Part shown: one piece after another, positions 35,877-47,576 of the stretch
How the letters are laid out: every line of letters begins with the position of its first letter
Numbering within the stretch: the first letter of the stretch is position 1
Assembly (NCBI GenBank): GCA_035079385.1
Contig: JAVHKY010000034.1
Coordinates: 992,001 to 1,056,000 of the forward strand
DNA length: 64,000 nt
Reading direction: 5' to 3'
Source: Aspidiotus rigidus
Lineage: Eukaryota > Arthropoda > Insecta > Hemiptera > Diaspididae
Notes under the pieces: generated by a model
Seen by the model: the letters and a program-made list of their open reading frames with translations, nothing else
What the model was told of the DNA's origin: nothing
The model's database searches: none
Program-made: the position numbers and the translations under genes

Positions 35877-38064
35877 CTCCCCCTCCCCCAATATTCCTCT
35901 AATTTGCCTACACTTTGAAGACCAGATTATAATTCATAATCTCAAAGTACTCAGAAACTCGCAGCTTGCAGAAAGGATTTCATTAGATTTATCTACATTT
36001 GTTAAGGGTCGCATTTTGAGAAGTGGAAATATTACGACTTAATTAAGAGTTTCGTCTCAACGATGAAGAAAATTCTTCTACAAGGATTGGAATTCAAAAT
36101 TCTTCAAAGAAAATATCTACCGTCTTCGCCTCAACGTACTCAAGTTTTTAAAGCAACTATTCATATTTTTTTTGAAAAACCAACTGGTGGGGTTGAATAT
36201 GGTCACCGACCAAAATGTCGCCATTAAAATAACTGACATACGACAGCAGTTTCGGACGAGTCAATGTAATGAAAAATATTTTTCAGATCGAAAAGCATTG
36301 TGGCACAGTTTATCGCGTCTCGATGTTTTTCTCCGCATGCTTAAATATATTCATTAAATTACGAGACGAGTCGTAATAACAAAAGAACGGCTAAAAAATT
36401 AATTAAATGTACACGTTGCAAATTTTTCTGCTGCACTGCGTAGTGAAAAAAAAAAAAATTAATTAAAAAATTTTCAGTTATGATATGCATCGTTCGCCCT
36501 GCACAGAACGAAAGTAGTATTAAAGAAGCGAAAAAACAAAAGTTGTAGACGTCATTGTTTTGTTTCGTACTCATTGAAGATCGTCGTTGTTCAATGATTT
36601 ATTCCTGGAGAATGAAAAAAAAATTACGAAAAATAATGATTGATAATGTTGATCAACGTAGGGCAAATTTTTGTAGGTGCTTTATCCTTTAATGATTCTA
36701 TATCATTATATTTTTCTCATCTCGCCTTTATCTCACGAGAAACTATTATTAATATTAAAAGTCGATTTTTCTTGTAGTAAGTTCCCTTTTGTATTTGTTT
36801 TGCGAAAATATTCAATTATGAAATTACTGTATAAAGTCGGTAAAGATTCCACGAAAAAGGTTCAACGTCATTACGAGTAAAATTAAAGTTGATTTTTATG
36901 AACGGAATGTTTTAAAATTTTTTACGAATGAATTTATGGCGATTTTTTTTCCTCTATGATCACGATGCTTAGCTCGAAATTTTTTTCTCTCTCGTGTACG
37001 CCTCTTCTTCTTACTGACGCAATAATCTCTACAGCCTAAAGACGTCATTCAACTCTGCTATTCCCAGCCTCAAGAAAGTGAGAGCATATGCGGTGGATGT
37101 GACGGATTCTGAAGACTGTACGGTGCAATTGTAAGCTGTGCTATTGATTTTACGTAGTGTAATCAAATAACATCGACCTGTTGAAAGTATTTTGATGACT
37201 GATTCCTAATCTAGAATATATTTAGAACAAATGATGCTTGGGTGCCATTTTCTCCAGCCCCTGTCCTCGCAAGAACCGCCCCTTTTCTTAAAATTGCGTG
37301 TATCTTCTCTCCTACGAGTTTTACGAAAAAATTTTTCAGAAAAAGTTGTTCCTTCAAGACTCTTCTACATTTTCATCGATTATTTGAAGCAATCCCTGAG
37401 GCGCGAATTCGGAAAATGTGTTCCAAAAATACATCAAAATTTAATTATTCGTCTGTATAGGAAAAACTATCGATGATAGAAGAAAATTTAAATTGAATTT
37501 CACATCTGTAGGGTCCACGTTAACATAATCTCTCCCTCCCCTTCCTCCACCCACCAATTTTTCGTTCTTGCTGCTTTCAGCTAATTATCATTGTAAGTTA
37601 GGTAAATTACCTGATGACTTCAATAATAAAAATTTTTATACATCCCATCACTCCTCCATTTCTCACGCATGAGTAACCCAATACAGAAGTATTTGATTTA
37701 GACCATTAATGATATTCGCAAAGTAAGCAGATTCATGTAACGTGTTTCACACAATGTTTACTCAGGTTGAAAAAATTTTGATTTTCGAGTCATTGAGTCT
37801 TGGAAAGATTTTTACCTCCAAGCTTTACAAATAAAAAGCTGTAGTTCTGAGGAGAGAGAAGAAGAGCAGGAATGTCCGTAAAGACCCCATAGCTAGGTAC
37901 ATTAGTAGAGGAAGAGGTGGAAATCGAAATGAGTAGAATTAATTCAATAGAGAGCCCTTTGAGTGGCTGGTGATCCCCAAAAACGATTTTACATTCTTGA
38001 GATAAGAAACAAACCATGGTTTCTTCCTCTATCAAGTGTTTTAAAATAAAAAATTATTACTTAC
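35877..38064. other. Intron sequence, no feature recognised
   Basis: AT-rich, short frames only. It ends at the GTAAGT donor after the IL3 exon. Confidence 0.45.
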
Positions 38065-38177
38065 CACCACCAACAACCCATATTCACTTCTTCGTCTCCC
38101 GAAGAGGATCGCTCCAAATGATCCGAATCTTCATCACCCGATCTTTCGTCCCCAGATCTATCGTCACCAGATCTTTC
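38065..38177 (-). CDS. GPCR exon: acidic third intracellular loop segment
   Basis: This 113-bp exon is predicted from its splice borders (CCACAG acceptor, GTAAGT donor) and from phase: it starts in phase 0 after the TM5 exon and leaves TG, which the C of the TM6 exon completes to Cys. It encodes a charged stretch beginning ERSGDDRSGDERSGDED, a tandem repeat of the pentamer RSGDE, and then EEVNMGCWW. No membrane segment is present, as expected for IL3. Because both phases fit, I think it is real, but it might be an alternatively used exon. Confidence 0.75.
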
Positions 38178-38645
38178 CTGTGGCCTCTATGGACACACGA
38201 GACAGAAACTTGATGAAAAATTGCTGTGCAATCGGATACCTGTTTTCGATTGTGAGGCGACATGAAATTGGAGGAAAATAACAATATATATATATTTGTA
38301 TGTAATCGTAATCATACTGGCGAGAATTTCTTCGAGAAGTGTCACAACTAGTATTCAATTTTGATTGAGCTATCAGTATCCCTTGGATTACTAAATGCGA
38401 CATGAAAAGTTGCCTTTCCATGACCTATACTCTGTACAACCTTTTCATGTTTTCAGAAACCTAAAGTAAATATGTACTATTTTTGAGTATTTTTACTTAC
38501 TTCCCTTTTCTTCGGGAAGAAAGACAGACTCACATTCTGAAAAGTACTTCAAGTCCAGAAATACATGCATATAATTATTTCAATATTCTTCCTTTATTTG
38601 ACATATTTAATGATGAACTAAATTTTTTAAGTGAAAAATATTTAC

Positions 38646-38832
38646 CTGTTGCGATTGTCTATCAATATCGTACAAATCAGTATGTCTAGAAGAAACAGCG
38701 AATGAAATTTTGAAAAACACATAAATCATAATGACTAATGGCAGAAAAAACGACCCCATTGCCGAAAATATAACATAGTATGGATTTTGATTGTAACCGC
38801 AAATTTGGATATCGCGTTTATTGTGTCTGTAC
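38646..38832 (-). CDS. GPCR exon: EL2 and TM5
   Basis: This 187-bp exon was found by looking for TM5 in the large intron. Its first base completes a Trp codon, and it reads YRHNKRDIQICGYNQN (EL2 with the Cys expected to pair with C3.25) and then TM5: YYVIFSAMGSFFLPLVIMIY. S5.42 and S5.46 lie four residues apart ahead of P5.50, the arrangement seen in receptors for octopamine, tyramine and catecholamines. The start of IL3 follows (KISFAVSSR). It ends in phase 0 at CAACAG before GTAAAT. Confidence 0.9.
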
Positions 38833-39119
38833 CTAAAACAGAAGAAAATAGGGTATGAAAATAAAATAAATTAGGTATCATTTAACTCGAGTTTTTTTAA
38901 AATTTCATATAATTGTTCTCTTCAATCAAGTTCAGAAGGGTAGTTCATATGCATTGATTTTCATAATATGGGGCAGAATGATGTTACTACTTTTCCATTA
39001 GGTCTTAATGGGAAGTGGTACATAACATCATTATGTCCTAACTTATTCCTCTAACTTCCACAAGACTCTGGGAGGTGATTTCGTGAAACGTTTCATTTAT
39101 TAGCGTTGTTAGACTCCTG

Positions 39120-41260
39120 TTCTTTTTTTTTTTGTTTTTTTTTTACGAACAGTTTAGCTACGTTAAGGGCTATTTGCTCAACAAGATTACATAATACATG
39201 TTAGAAATAGGTTAATAATAGGAACATCTTAATAAATAGTTTTATACATCTAATTGAAGAAGGTGTGCGTTGGTAGGTTATTGCAATTTTTTTTTTCTTT
39301 TTTATATGGAAGAATAAAATTGTGTGAGGCTTGTGTATTGGAGGGAGAGGGTTATCGTATCCGAATTATTTATTAGTTCTTGAGAGTGGGAGGAAGCAAC
39401 ATTTAGGGAAGAGCGGAGAGGTGCAAGTAGAGGGCAGGAAAAGAAATGTTCGACTGTTGAAGTTTCTTCTTCGCAGTAAGGACAGGATGGCGGAGCTAGA
39501 AGATCAGGGTTGATGAGGTAGGAATGTGTGATTCGGGTATGACCAATTCTTAGACGGGTGAGCACAACCTCATTCCTGTCTACGACTTGTAATAGAGGTG
39601 GACCAGGGTATGGGGGTTTGTTTAGTTCTGAGAAGTTTGTTGGACGTTTGATTTTTCCAGAGTGATTCCCATTTTTGAAGAATGAGAGAACGATAGTGAT
39701 TTTTGTGATCAGTGACGGGTATACGGGTGTAGTCAGTTATTCTAGCTAAGGAGGTGGCGCGGCGTTCTTGGCGGCTCTATCAGGGTGTTGATAAGAGTAA
39801 ATGTTGATTAATGTGAGGGGGGGGGGTGAGTGCCGTAAATGTCCATCGTAGAGCGTAGAGAAGAAAGTGAGCCAGTACGGAGAAGAAATTTGCCGTTTGG
39901 AGGGAGTTGAGAGAGATGGGAAAGGCAGGAGAATATAACCATCAATTCGGCTGTGAATATGGATGCAATATTACGTATACGGTGGGATGGAATATGCGTA
40001 AGCAGTTTTATTCGATTGTTTAGATCCACGTGAAAAGCAAATTGTGTAACCAGGATACTCTTGTATCTACTTTCGAATGTTTTGGATGATAATGATTTTG
40101 TTTGATTTGGGGATTTGTGTGAGGTCGAGACGTATGTTTGGTTCAGGGTGCGTCCAAGGGGGGAAGGTAATATAGATGGGTTGCAAGGGATTTGCTTTGT
40201 AACGCTTATTGAGGGTGAGGTCAAATTGGAGACGGATATGTTTATTGAGAGTCAAAAAGGGTTCATTGTTTTGAACAAGGATTGTGTTACATATAGGGGA
40301 GATCAGGGAGTTGAGAAACAGAGGATAAGAAATTGGGAGTTAGTATGAGTCTACGAAAGGAGAGTGGAGGTTCAGCGGCTTCAGCGTATAAACTGAGTTT
40401 AGGGCTTGTGCGATAGGCTCCTAAGCGTAAGGCCATTCTCATAGAGGAAGTTTGAATAGTGTCGAGTAATGAGAGGACATATTTGTTGGCTAAATTGTAT
40501 ATTGGCGCTCCATAATCTGATTTAGATCGAATAAGACACCTACAGAACTGTAGTAGTAGTTTTCTGGAGCATCCTTTAGAGGGGTCTGAGATGAATTTAA
40601 TGATGCTTAAGGCATGGGTGGATGTGTTTTCAAAAATTAGATATGGGGGAGGGGTCCAAGTAAGCTATTGATCAAAGTGGAGGTCAAAAAGTTAAGCAGA
40701 ATTTTGGAGTGGGATTTCAACATTTTGGAGGGAGAGGATAGGGCGTCTTTTCTTGAAAATAACTAGATAGGTCTTGGAGGTAGAGAATTTGAAGCCGTCT
40801 TCTGATGCCCAGGTAGTAATTAAGTTCAGAGTTTCCTGGAGAAGTCTGTGGGCTCTTTGAGGGTTGGAAGAGCAGATAGAAATATTGTAATAATCAGCAA
40901 AAAGACGTTGAGTACGGGAAGGGTAAACAAATTTCGCAATGTCGTTGAAGGCTATGAGGAAGAGCAAGACACTAAATACTTTTCCCTGGGGCACACCGTT
41001 TTCGACAGGGAGGGGGGAAGAGGTTGTATTTTGAATTTGTACTTTTATTGTTCTGTCATGAAGGAAACTCTGGAGAATATTAGGGAGATTGCTTCGAAGG
41101 TCAATTTCGTGAAGTTTGTTTGCGACTGATTTTCTGAGCGTAAAGTTATTGATTTGCGATTGGAGATCGAAAAGGGATTGAATGATGTTTCACCCTTTTC
41201 TAAAGCCTTCGATTTTCCCATAAACACAACATTAAAATCCGCGCGATTTATGTCCTCCAG
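39120..41260 (-). mobile_element. Jockey-like LINE, antisense to the window
   Basis: On the minus strand the order is: RT motif A remnants near 41.2 kb, RT motifs at 40692-40994 (MPQGKVFSVLLFLIAFNDI, then RLFADYYNIS, where FADD has become FADY), an RNase H-like stretch at 39808-40224 (contains SIFTAELMVIFSCL), and a C-terminal domain at 39302-39565 with TRLRIGHTRITHSY and CPYCEEETSTVEHFFSCP. A T-rich block at 39122-39143 on the plus strand is the poly-A tail. The coding region is broken by several frameshifts. It is related to the copy at 30.7-32.8 kb, which has the opposite orientation. Confidence 0.85.
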
Positions 41261-41649
41261 ACATGGAAGTAAAGCGTTGAACGAACAAACAACGAATTAT
41301 TTTGAAGCAAACACCAGCTGAACAAAGAGCTCAAAATTGGCAAACGAGTTGTTGCATTCATAAATTGCTACAATTTTAGAATATTATTGAAACCGTTTTT
41401 TCGTAATGTTAGCGCGTGTCACCTATACGAAATATTTGAATAGAAAGATTCGACATTAGCACTCTGCACTTCACAATAGGCAATAGTTGCATAACTACAA
41501 AAAAATTGCTAGATTCGACGATATCAGGGCGAACGTTGCAAACAAGTCCGAACAAGTTTCCTACAAAAGCGAGCTCCCGACATACTTTTGGCTGATAAGC
41601 CCGGGAATAGATATACGTCCTAAATCACTGTGAGACTAATAAAAAAATT

Positions 41650-41840
41650 TCAGGTTTCCTTATATATAACGCGTTTTTTGTCAGCTCAACTCCTCCAAAA
41701 CTAATGTGTCCATTTTTTTTTAACTTGGTCGAATTATAGTCAGGTATGTGGAGTTGTGCATGTGATTTTTTCTTACTGATTGGTTGATTTGAGCATTCCT
41801 CAATTTTCTCTCAAATGTGATACTGATACCTATGTTCTGA
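41650..41840 (+). repeat. Dispersed repeat, partner of 44504-44700
   Basis: Shares AATTTCAGGTTTCCTTATA, CAACTC and TTGAGYAATCCTCAATTTTC-like text with the second locus in the same order. Further weak matches (ACGCTGCTGCATAAG near 42.2 kb and ACGCTGCTACATGAG near 45.54 kb) extend the similarity. Confidence 0.65.
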
Positions 41841-42430
41841 AATTAATTATCAAACCACCTGTCTTTATACAAATGCATGATGTTGCAGAGTGTTCAACGT
41901 TGTTAACCAGAAATTTTGGCTTCATTTGGATGAATGGTTTGCGAATAATTTTCAAGATGAATAGTTCTCATTGATGTATTTGAGTCCTCTCAATTGTCAT
42001 TCGTATACGCGAATAGCATTTACTGGCAACGAGAGTTCTTAATAAACAACCGTACAGGATAGAAAAATTTCAAATTTTAAAATACACATTGATGGTTCTA
42101 AAACATTGCCGCACGTATATTTTTGATTACTGTACGAGTACATAAGTACTCGAATTTAGATGGGTGGTTAAATTTAGGGATGAGAAGTCGGTAATAATTA
42201 CGCTGCTGCATAAGCATTTTACCGACTTTTTGCACGAAAAGCCAGGTATTGCTGCCGACACAGTTTTGACGGCAAAGCCCGGGGAAGAATTTTCTCGACT
42301 TTTTAGAGGTATTAGATCAATAGCCAGCTTTCGGCTAAAAAGCCATTATCAAAGCAATACGAAGCACAGACTGAAGTAATTACAAGTACAGGAAAGTACC
42401 CTTGAAAAAGATGATTCTCGTACCAAACCC

Positions 42431-43865
42431 TGTACCGCCAAGGAAGGTACTCCTATGAGGCCGGTAGTTTCTTATGTCTCCTCCCCTGCTTACTACTTGG
42501 CTAAATTCCTTGACCGGTGGTTTAAGTCTAGGGTTGACTTTATATATAAACACTCTGTGAAAAATTCTGTTAATCTTATTGAGAATATTGTTGATAGTAA
42601 TCCTCCTCAGGGGTCCTCTTTGCTCTCGTTTGATGTAGTAGGTCTCTTCCCTCATGTTCCAGTGGCCCCTACGCTTCAATGTTTGGGTGAGCTTTTAGTT
42701 TCTGCTCAAGTTTCCCACGAGGAGATTTCTGAATTTTTTGAATTGCTTAATACCTGTTGGAATCCTAACTTCTGTTTATTTAATGGTAAAATTTATGAGT
42801 TCCCCTCGGAGGTGGGAATACCTATAGGTTCACCTTTGGGCTCCCTCATTTCTGAGGTGTTCATGTTTAGGCTTGAAATCGAGTTATTCTCCTGCCTTCC
42901 TGCCTCCCTAGACCATATCGTTTACTGGTACAGGTACATCGATGACGTTCTGTGTCTGTGGAGCGGCCCTGACCATCTGAGAGATGCGTTCCTTGAATAC
43001 ATCAATAGTTTATATCCTTCTATAAAATTCACCATGGAGGTTGGTGGCTCTCACATCAATTTCTTGGACCTCTCCATTAAACTGTCTTTAATAACCATCA
43101 TGAGTTCGGCATCTTTAGGAAGGGGACGTGCACTGACATGACCATAGATGGGTCTTCTTTCTGCCCCCCTTCCCATAAATATGCTGCTTATAACTCCTTA
43201 GTTCACAGGCTTGTCCACGTTCCTCCGAGCTCCTCAGAGTTCTCTAAAGAGGCTTCGGTCATTAAAAACTTGGCCATTCGCAATCATTTAGATATCGACA
43301 TCGATGGTTTGATAAGGAAAAAATTAATCAAAAAATATCTTGATGGGACTACCTCCCTCCCTCGTAATATACTAATGATAAATCTAATAGATGGATTCGC
43401 CTCCCCTATTTGGACAAATTTTCTTTTATATTAAGTCGGGTCTTGAAACCTTTTGGCTTTAAACCAGTTTATTACTGTCCCACTACTGTTAAAAGAATTT
43501 TTAGTAATACTAAGGATCGCATCCGTGGTGTTTATAAAATTAAATGTCAGGATTGTGAGGGTGTTTATATAGGTGTAACTAGTCGCCAACTTAAAATAAG
43601 AGAGAAAGAACATATGAAGACTTGGAAGTCCAATTCTGTAGGTGAGTCTGCTTTTGCTGACCACCTTATATCGCAAAATCATAAGTTTGAAGAGGGCTCT
43701 ATTACCTTGCTTCATAATGAGAGTTCCTATAGGAAACGTATTGCTCTTGAAAATATTGAAATCGTCCGCCATAAACATGATACTAAAGTTACTCTTCTTA
43801 ACCAGTTTATTCCAGAAGGTGAGTTTATCGAGAAGGTTTATTGTTCTAGTCATGAATCACCATAA
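42431..43865 (+). pseudogene. PLE reverse transcriptase plus GIY-YIG endonuclease, two frameshifts
   Basis: First frame (to about 43090): KEGTPMRPVVSYVSSPAYYL, SFDVVGLFPHVP (motif A), VGIPIGSPLGSLISEVFM (motif B), YRYIDDVLCLW (motif C with YIDD) and INFLDLSI. Second frame (43138-43434): PSHKYAAYNSLVHRLV and onward. Third frame (43410-43865): GIY-YIG nuclease with GVYKIKCQDCEGVYIGV, TSRQLKIREKEH and FADHLISQNHKF, so both the GIY and YIG triplets and the CxxC are intact. Frameshifts near 43090 and 43425 separate them. The fingers region and everything upstream are missing, as in most 5'-truncated copies. Confidence 0.88.
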
Positions 43866-43956
43866 TTCCGTCATCTTCTTCCTTCCCTCCCTCACGCGTT
43901 TTCGGTTTCCTGTTCGTGTTGTACTTGTAATTACTTCAGTCTGTGCTTCTTATTGC

Positions 43957-43998
43957 TTTGATAATGGCTTTTTAGCCGAAAGCTGGCTCAGCCTGTAT
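43957..43998 (+). ncRNA. Hammerhead-like motif, degenerate, in PLE terminal repeat
   Basis: UUGAUAA stands where CUGAUGA is expected, followed by one U, a clean 4-bp stem II (GGCU/AGCC), GAA, a small stem III AGCUGGCU and C. The same layout as at 22432-22486 but with two core changes, so probably inactive. An inverted copy lies at 42321-42361. Confidence 0.45.
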
Positions 43999-44244
43999 TA
44001 TTTTAATGTTCATAGGTTGTCAATTCATTTGAATTAATAAATTTGTTCTTTTTGGATAATTTATTTTTTCACTTTCCTTATCGGTATTAGATCAACCTAA
44101 AACTAATGAAAACAATTAGGATGCCATTGCAAGTTTTGCAACGGCGAGCGCAGAACCCTCAAGACCCTTACCACGGCGGAGAACCTAGCCCCTTCAATGA
44201 GCCTGATATGCAAGACCATAAGACTCAATACGCCCTTTTAAGGT

Positions 44245-44520
44245 ACTTCATAAAACAGGTTCTCTACAACCCCTTGTCCCTCTTATCATATACGGCTTGG
44301 AGGTCAAAATTTTCCCAAGTTTCTCTCCTGTCCTATATATATAGCTCGAGAGTTTAAATTTTTACAAGTCCCCCCTCTTATCATATATAGCTCAAGAGTT
44401 GATATTTTTCCAAGTCCCCCTCCCCCCTTTCCATAACGTTATCAACCTCGGACCGCTCGTGCACGAATATTTCTTGAAAGTACCCCCAACAAAAGGTTCC
44501 CCGCTAAAATTTCAGGTTTC
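44245..44520. repeat. Degenerate minisatellite element, copy 4
   Basis: Contains ATAAAACAGGTTCTCT and about three diverged 45-bp monomers (TATATAGCTCGAGAGTTTAA), then CCATAACGTTATCAACCTCG and AAAAGGTTCCCCGCTAAAAT. The second half is similar to 59660-59780, so the two loci share a related element. Confidence 0.6.
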
Positions 44521-44700
44521 CTTATAACTTTCAAAAGATTTTTTTTGTCCACGCAACTCTTCAAAACTACCGGTTGTATTCTCGTAAAGTTTGGTCATGT
44601 TATAGTGGATTATCTGAAGTGGTACATGTGTTTTCTGAGATTGGATGAGTAGTTGAGTAATCCTCAATTTTCCTCAAATTTCTTAGTGTGGTTTTCAGGA
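44504..44700 (+). repeat. Dispersed repeat, partner of 41650-41840
   Basis: Same order of shared words as in the partner, beginning AATTTCAGGTTTCCTTATA. It directly follows the degenerate minisatellite element. Confidence 0.65.
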
Positions 44701-46138
44701 GAATATCTCTTATTATCTTCATATCAATGCATTACGTCATAATGTATTCAATCTTATTGCACTGTAATTTTTGCATCGATTGGACAAGTGGTTCTTGAGT
44801 AAATCTCAAAATGTAAGTAGTCTACGTATAGAGCCGTAAGAGCTGAATCTCGCTTGTCTATTTCATTTGAGTCCTTTCGCCCGACGTTATCTAAATGCAT
44901 CGTAAACCTATATCGGCTGTGAAAACTTCTCATTACCAGTCATATATTATGATTGAAAAAATTCGACGTTTATTGAGTACGTTAAACAAACGTTGCGCGT
45001 AAGCGATGGCTTGAATAATTTGTCGGGTATTTTATAATTACTGCGTTATGTAAGTGTGCATAGCATTTTTTTTTTTTCTACGTTATCGCCTAAATTCTAG
45101 GGAGTAGTAAAATTTAGGTAAAGACAAATGGCCATTTCAATTTTCATTATTATCGACTCCATATAATATCTAGCTGTGTTTTTTGGGAATGGACAGTCAG
45201 ATTAATACTTTGAGATTCTTTTCAATCACCAAAGTTTTATAATTTAATCTTAATATAGAGCGATGTTCCGTTCTTTTATTTAGAGTTTAATCTATGTACA
45301 GGGATAGAGAAAGCTATCAATGGCTCCTTTTAATTTTGAGTTATTTCCCATAAATACCTGTATTTGAAAATTATAAGAGTATTAAAAAGATTAGAAATGA
45401 ATTGTAAAATGGAAGAGTAAAAGGAATACCTTATATCATTATTATCACAATCAGCTCATAACTGAGAAAGGATGAAGTTTAGATATGAGGGACACGTGTA
45501 AATTATTTTATTGCAAATTATTGAAAAGTCGGTTATGTTTACGCTGCTACATGAGTTTTTTACAATCACCTTCAAGAAAACAGAAGTCTGCGGGTTTAGG
45601 TTAGTGTTTAGCAATTTACACATGTGTGGAGTAGAGTATACTTTTTTGTACAAAAATCATTCGTTAAACTGGGTTGAATACTGATTTATTTGCGATTCTT
45701 ACGACTCTATATAATATAATACCGAGAGGCGACATCCTTTTATTCGATTCAAGGTGGATAACACTTGAGTAAATAAACCAGTAATAACTCCGATTGAAAA
45801 GAAAGAAACAAATACCTACCTTTATGGGAACAGTCGTTTTCTTCAACATTATACGCTCGCTCGTGTTCTTTAATTCATCGGAAAATATTCCTGAAGAGTT
45901 TATAAGTTCCGCAATCTCTTAATATTTTTGCAAGTATTTTACTGAAAGAATTCATTTGGTAAGCTAATTTATCTCTTTTAGTTTCTGATAAGTTTTCTAA
46001 AAATACGTCTGCTCGTTCGGTTCTCTCAATTTTCTTTTTTTTTTGTATTGAGCGCCTCCTACGCGGTCAATATCATTTTCATTAACCCCCCGTTTCTCGA
46101 CTACTGTTGATCTTATTGATGGTTTAGAGGAAAAAAAT
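44701..46138. other. Intron sequence, no feature recognised
   Basis: AT-rich, short frames only. Confidence 0.45.
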
Positions 46139-46941
46139 GACGGCTTCCTTAACGAAGTTAAACGAGGAACGCAGGGAACCTGTTTTATGATTCGAATGAG
46201 ATTTGGTATTGAAAATTCAAGGAAGCCTAGATCATATATAGCTCGAGAGTCGACATTTTTCTAAGTCCCCCTCCTATCATATATAGCTCGAGAGTCGAAA
46301 TTTTTCTAAGTTCCCCTCCTATCATCTATAGCTCGAGAGTCGAAATTTTTTCTAAGTCCCCCTCCTATCATATATAGCTCGAGAGTCGAAATTTTTCTAA
46401 GTCCCCCTCCTATCATATATAGCTCGAGAGTCGAAATTTTTCCAAGTCCCCCTCCTATCATATATAGCTCGAGAGTCGAAATTTTTCTAAGTTCCCCTCC
46501 TATCATCTATAGCTCGAGAGTCGAAATTTTTTCTAAGTCCCCCTCCTATCATATATAGCTCGAGAGTCGAAATTTTTCTAAGTCCCCCTCCTATCATATA
46601 TAGCTCGAGAGTCGAAATTTTTCTAAGTCCCCCTCCTATCATATATAGCTCGAGAGTCGAAATTTTTCCAAGTCCCCCTCCTATCATATATAGCTCGAGA
46701 GTCGAAATTTTTATAAGTTCCCCTCCTATCATCTATAGCTCGAGAGTCGAAATTTTTTCTAAGTCCCCCTCCTATCATATATAGCTCGAGAGTCGAAATT
46801 TTTCTAAGTCCCTCTCCTATCATATATGGCTCGAGGGTCGAAATTTTTCTAAGTTTTTCGCTGGACGGCGCACGGCGGACGGCGCACGGCGGACGGAAGA
46901 TTTCTCAAATAGCCCCCCATAAAACAGGTTCCCTGTTAAAA
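46139..46941. mobile_element. TIR element carrying a 45-bp minisatellite, copy 2 (largest array)
   Basis: Starts GACGGCTTCCTTAAC, then AAACGAGGAACGCAGGGAAC, and ends TTCCCTGTTAAA. About 14 monomers at 46230-46855 share CTCGAGAGTCGAAATTTTTC and a CCCCCTCCTATCAT end. Variant monomers with TATCATCTATAG and an extra T recur near 46322, 46502 and 46731, so blocks of four or five monomers have been duplicated. The tail has GGACGGCG/CACGGC repeats. Confidence 0.88.
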
Positions 46942-47576
46942 TCCGAGTTCATTTGGAATTGAGGTAGAGATCACAATATTAAATTTGTATCAGAAATAAC
47001 AAACAAATTTTGATTTATTTTTCGTTTCATCTTCTTCGGGTAAAATAATCACACAATTTCAAGATGATAGCTTGTTTAATTCATCCCCTCTGTCGCTTCA
47101 ATCGCATTTAGACCATCATCTCAAACTTAGCCGTTTACTTCCTATTTTTTCATCTCTCCTTCTTGGTTAATCACTAGGAAAATTAGATGAAAAAAGAGGG
47201 CTACTTGGAAAAAATTAGAGACAAAGGTTTTATTGCTGAAATGTGTTCGTCTAGATGCCCTGCCATACCCTAAAAGTTTACTGCCCCCAGCCAAACCACA
47301 GTGGGTGCCGGAACGTCTTCCAAATTTCAGTTTTCTACGATTATCTTGGAAAATAAGCCGCCTACGAAAAAATTACAAGATACCAAAAGTGTTTTTTATA
47401 AAATTTTTTACCAGGTAGTGTCACATTTTTCCGCCTCCAGAGCCATGAAAGTCCACAGGAGGCCGAAACAATTTCGGATTTTCAGTTTTTTGCGATTATG
47501 TCAGAAAATAAGCCGTTGATAAAAAAATTACAAGACTTAAAAATTATTCCTCGTAAAATTTCCTATTAACTGATAC

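Larger units (their letters stand above)
42321..44082 (+). mobile_element. Penelope-like element with 13-bp target-site duplications
   Basis: GGTATTAGATCAA at 42308-42320 and again at 44083-44095 brackets the insertion exactly. The left end (42321-42395) is an inverted copy of 43925-43998, the 3' terminal repeat. Between them lies a 5'-truncated PLE polyprotein in three frames. The right terminal repeat continues about 80 bases beyond the inverted part. Confidence 0.9.

Noticed and set aside
46230..46855. Regular spacing considered as a CRISPR-like array
   Set aside because: Monomers are head-to-tail with no unique spacers, in a eukaryotic transposon.
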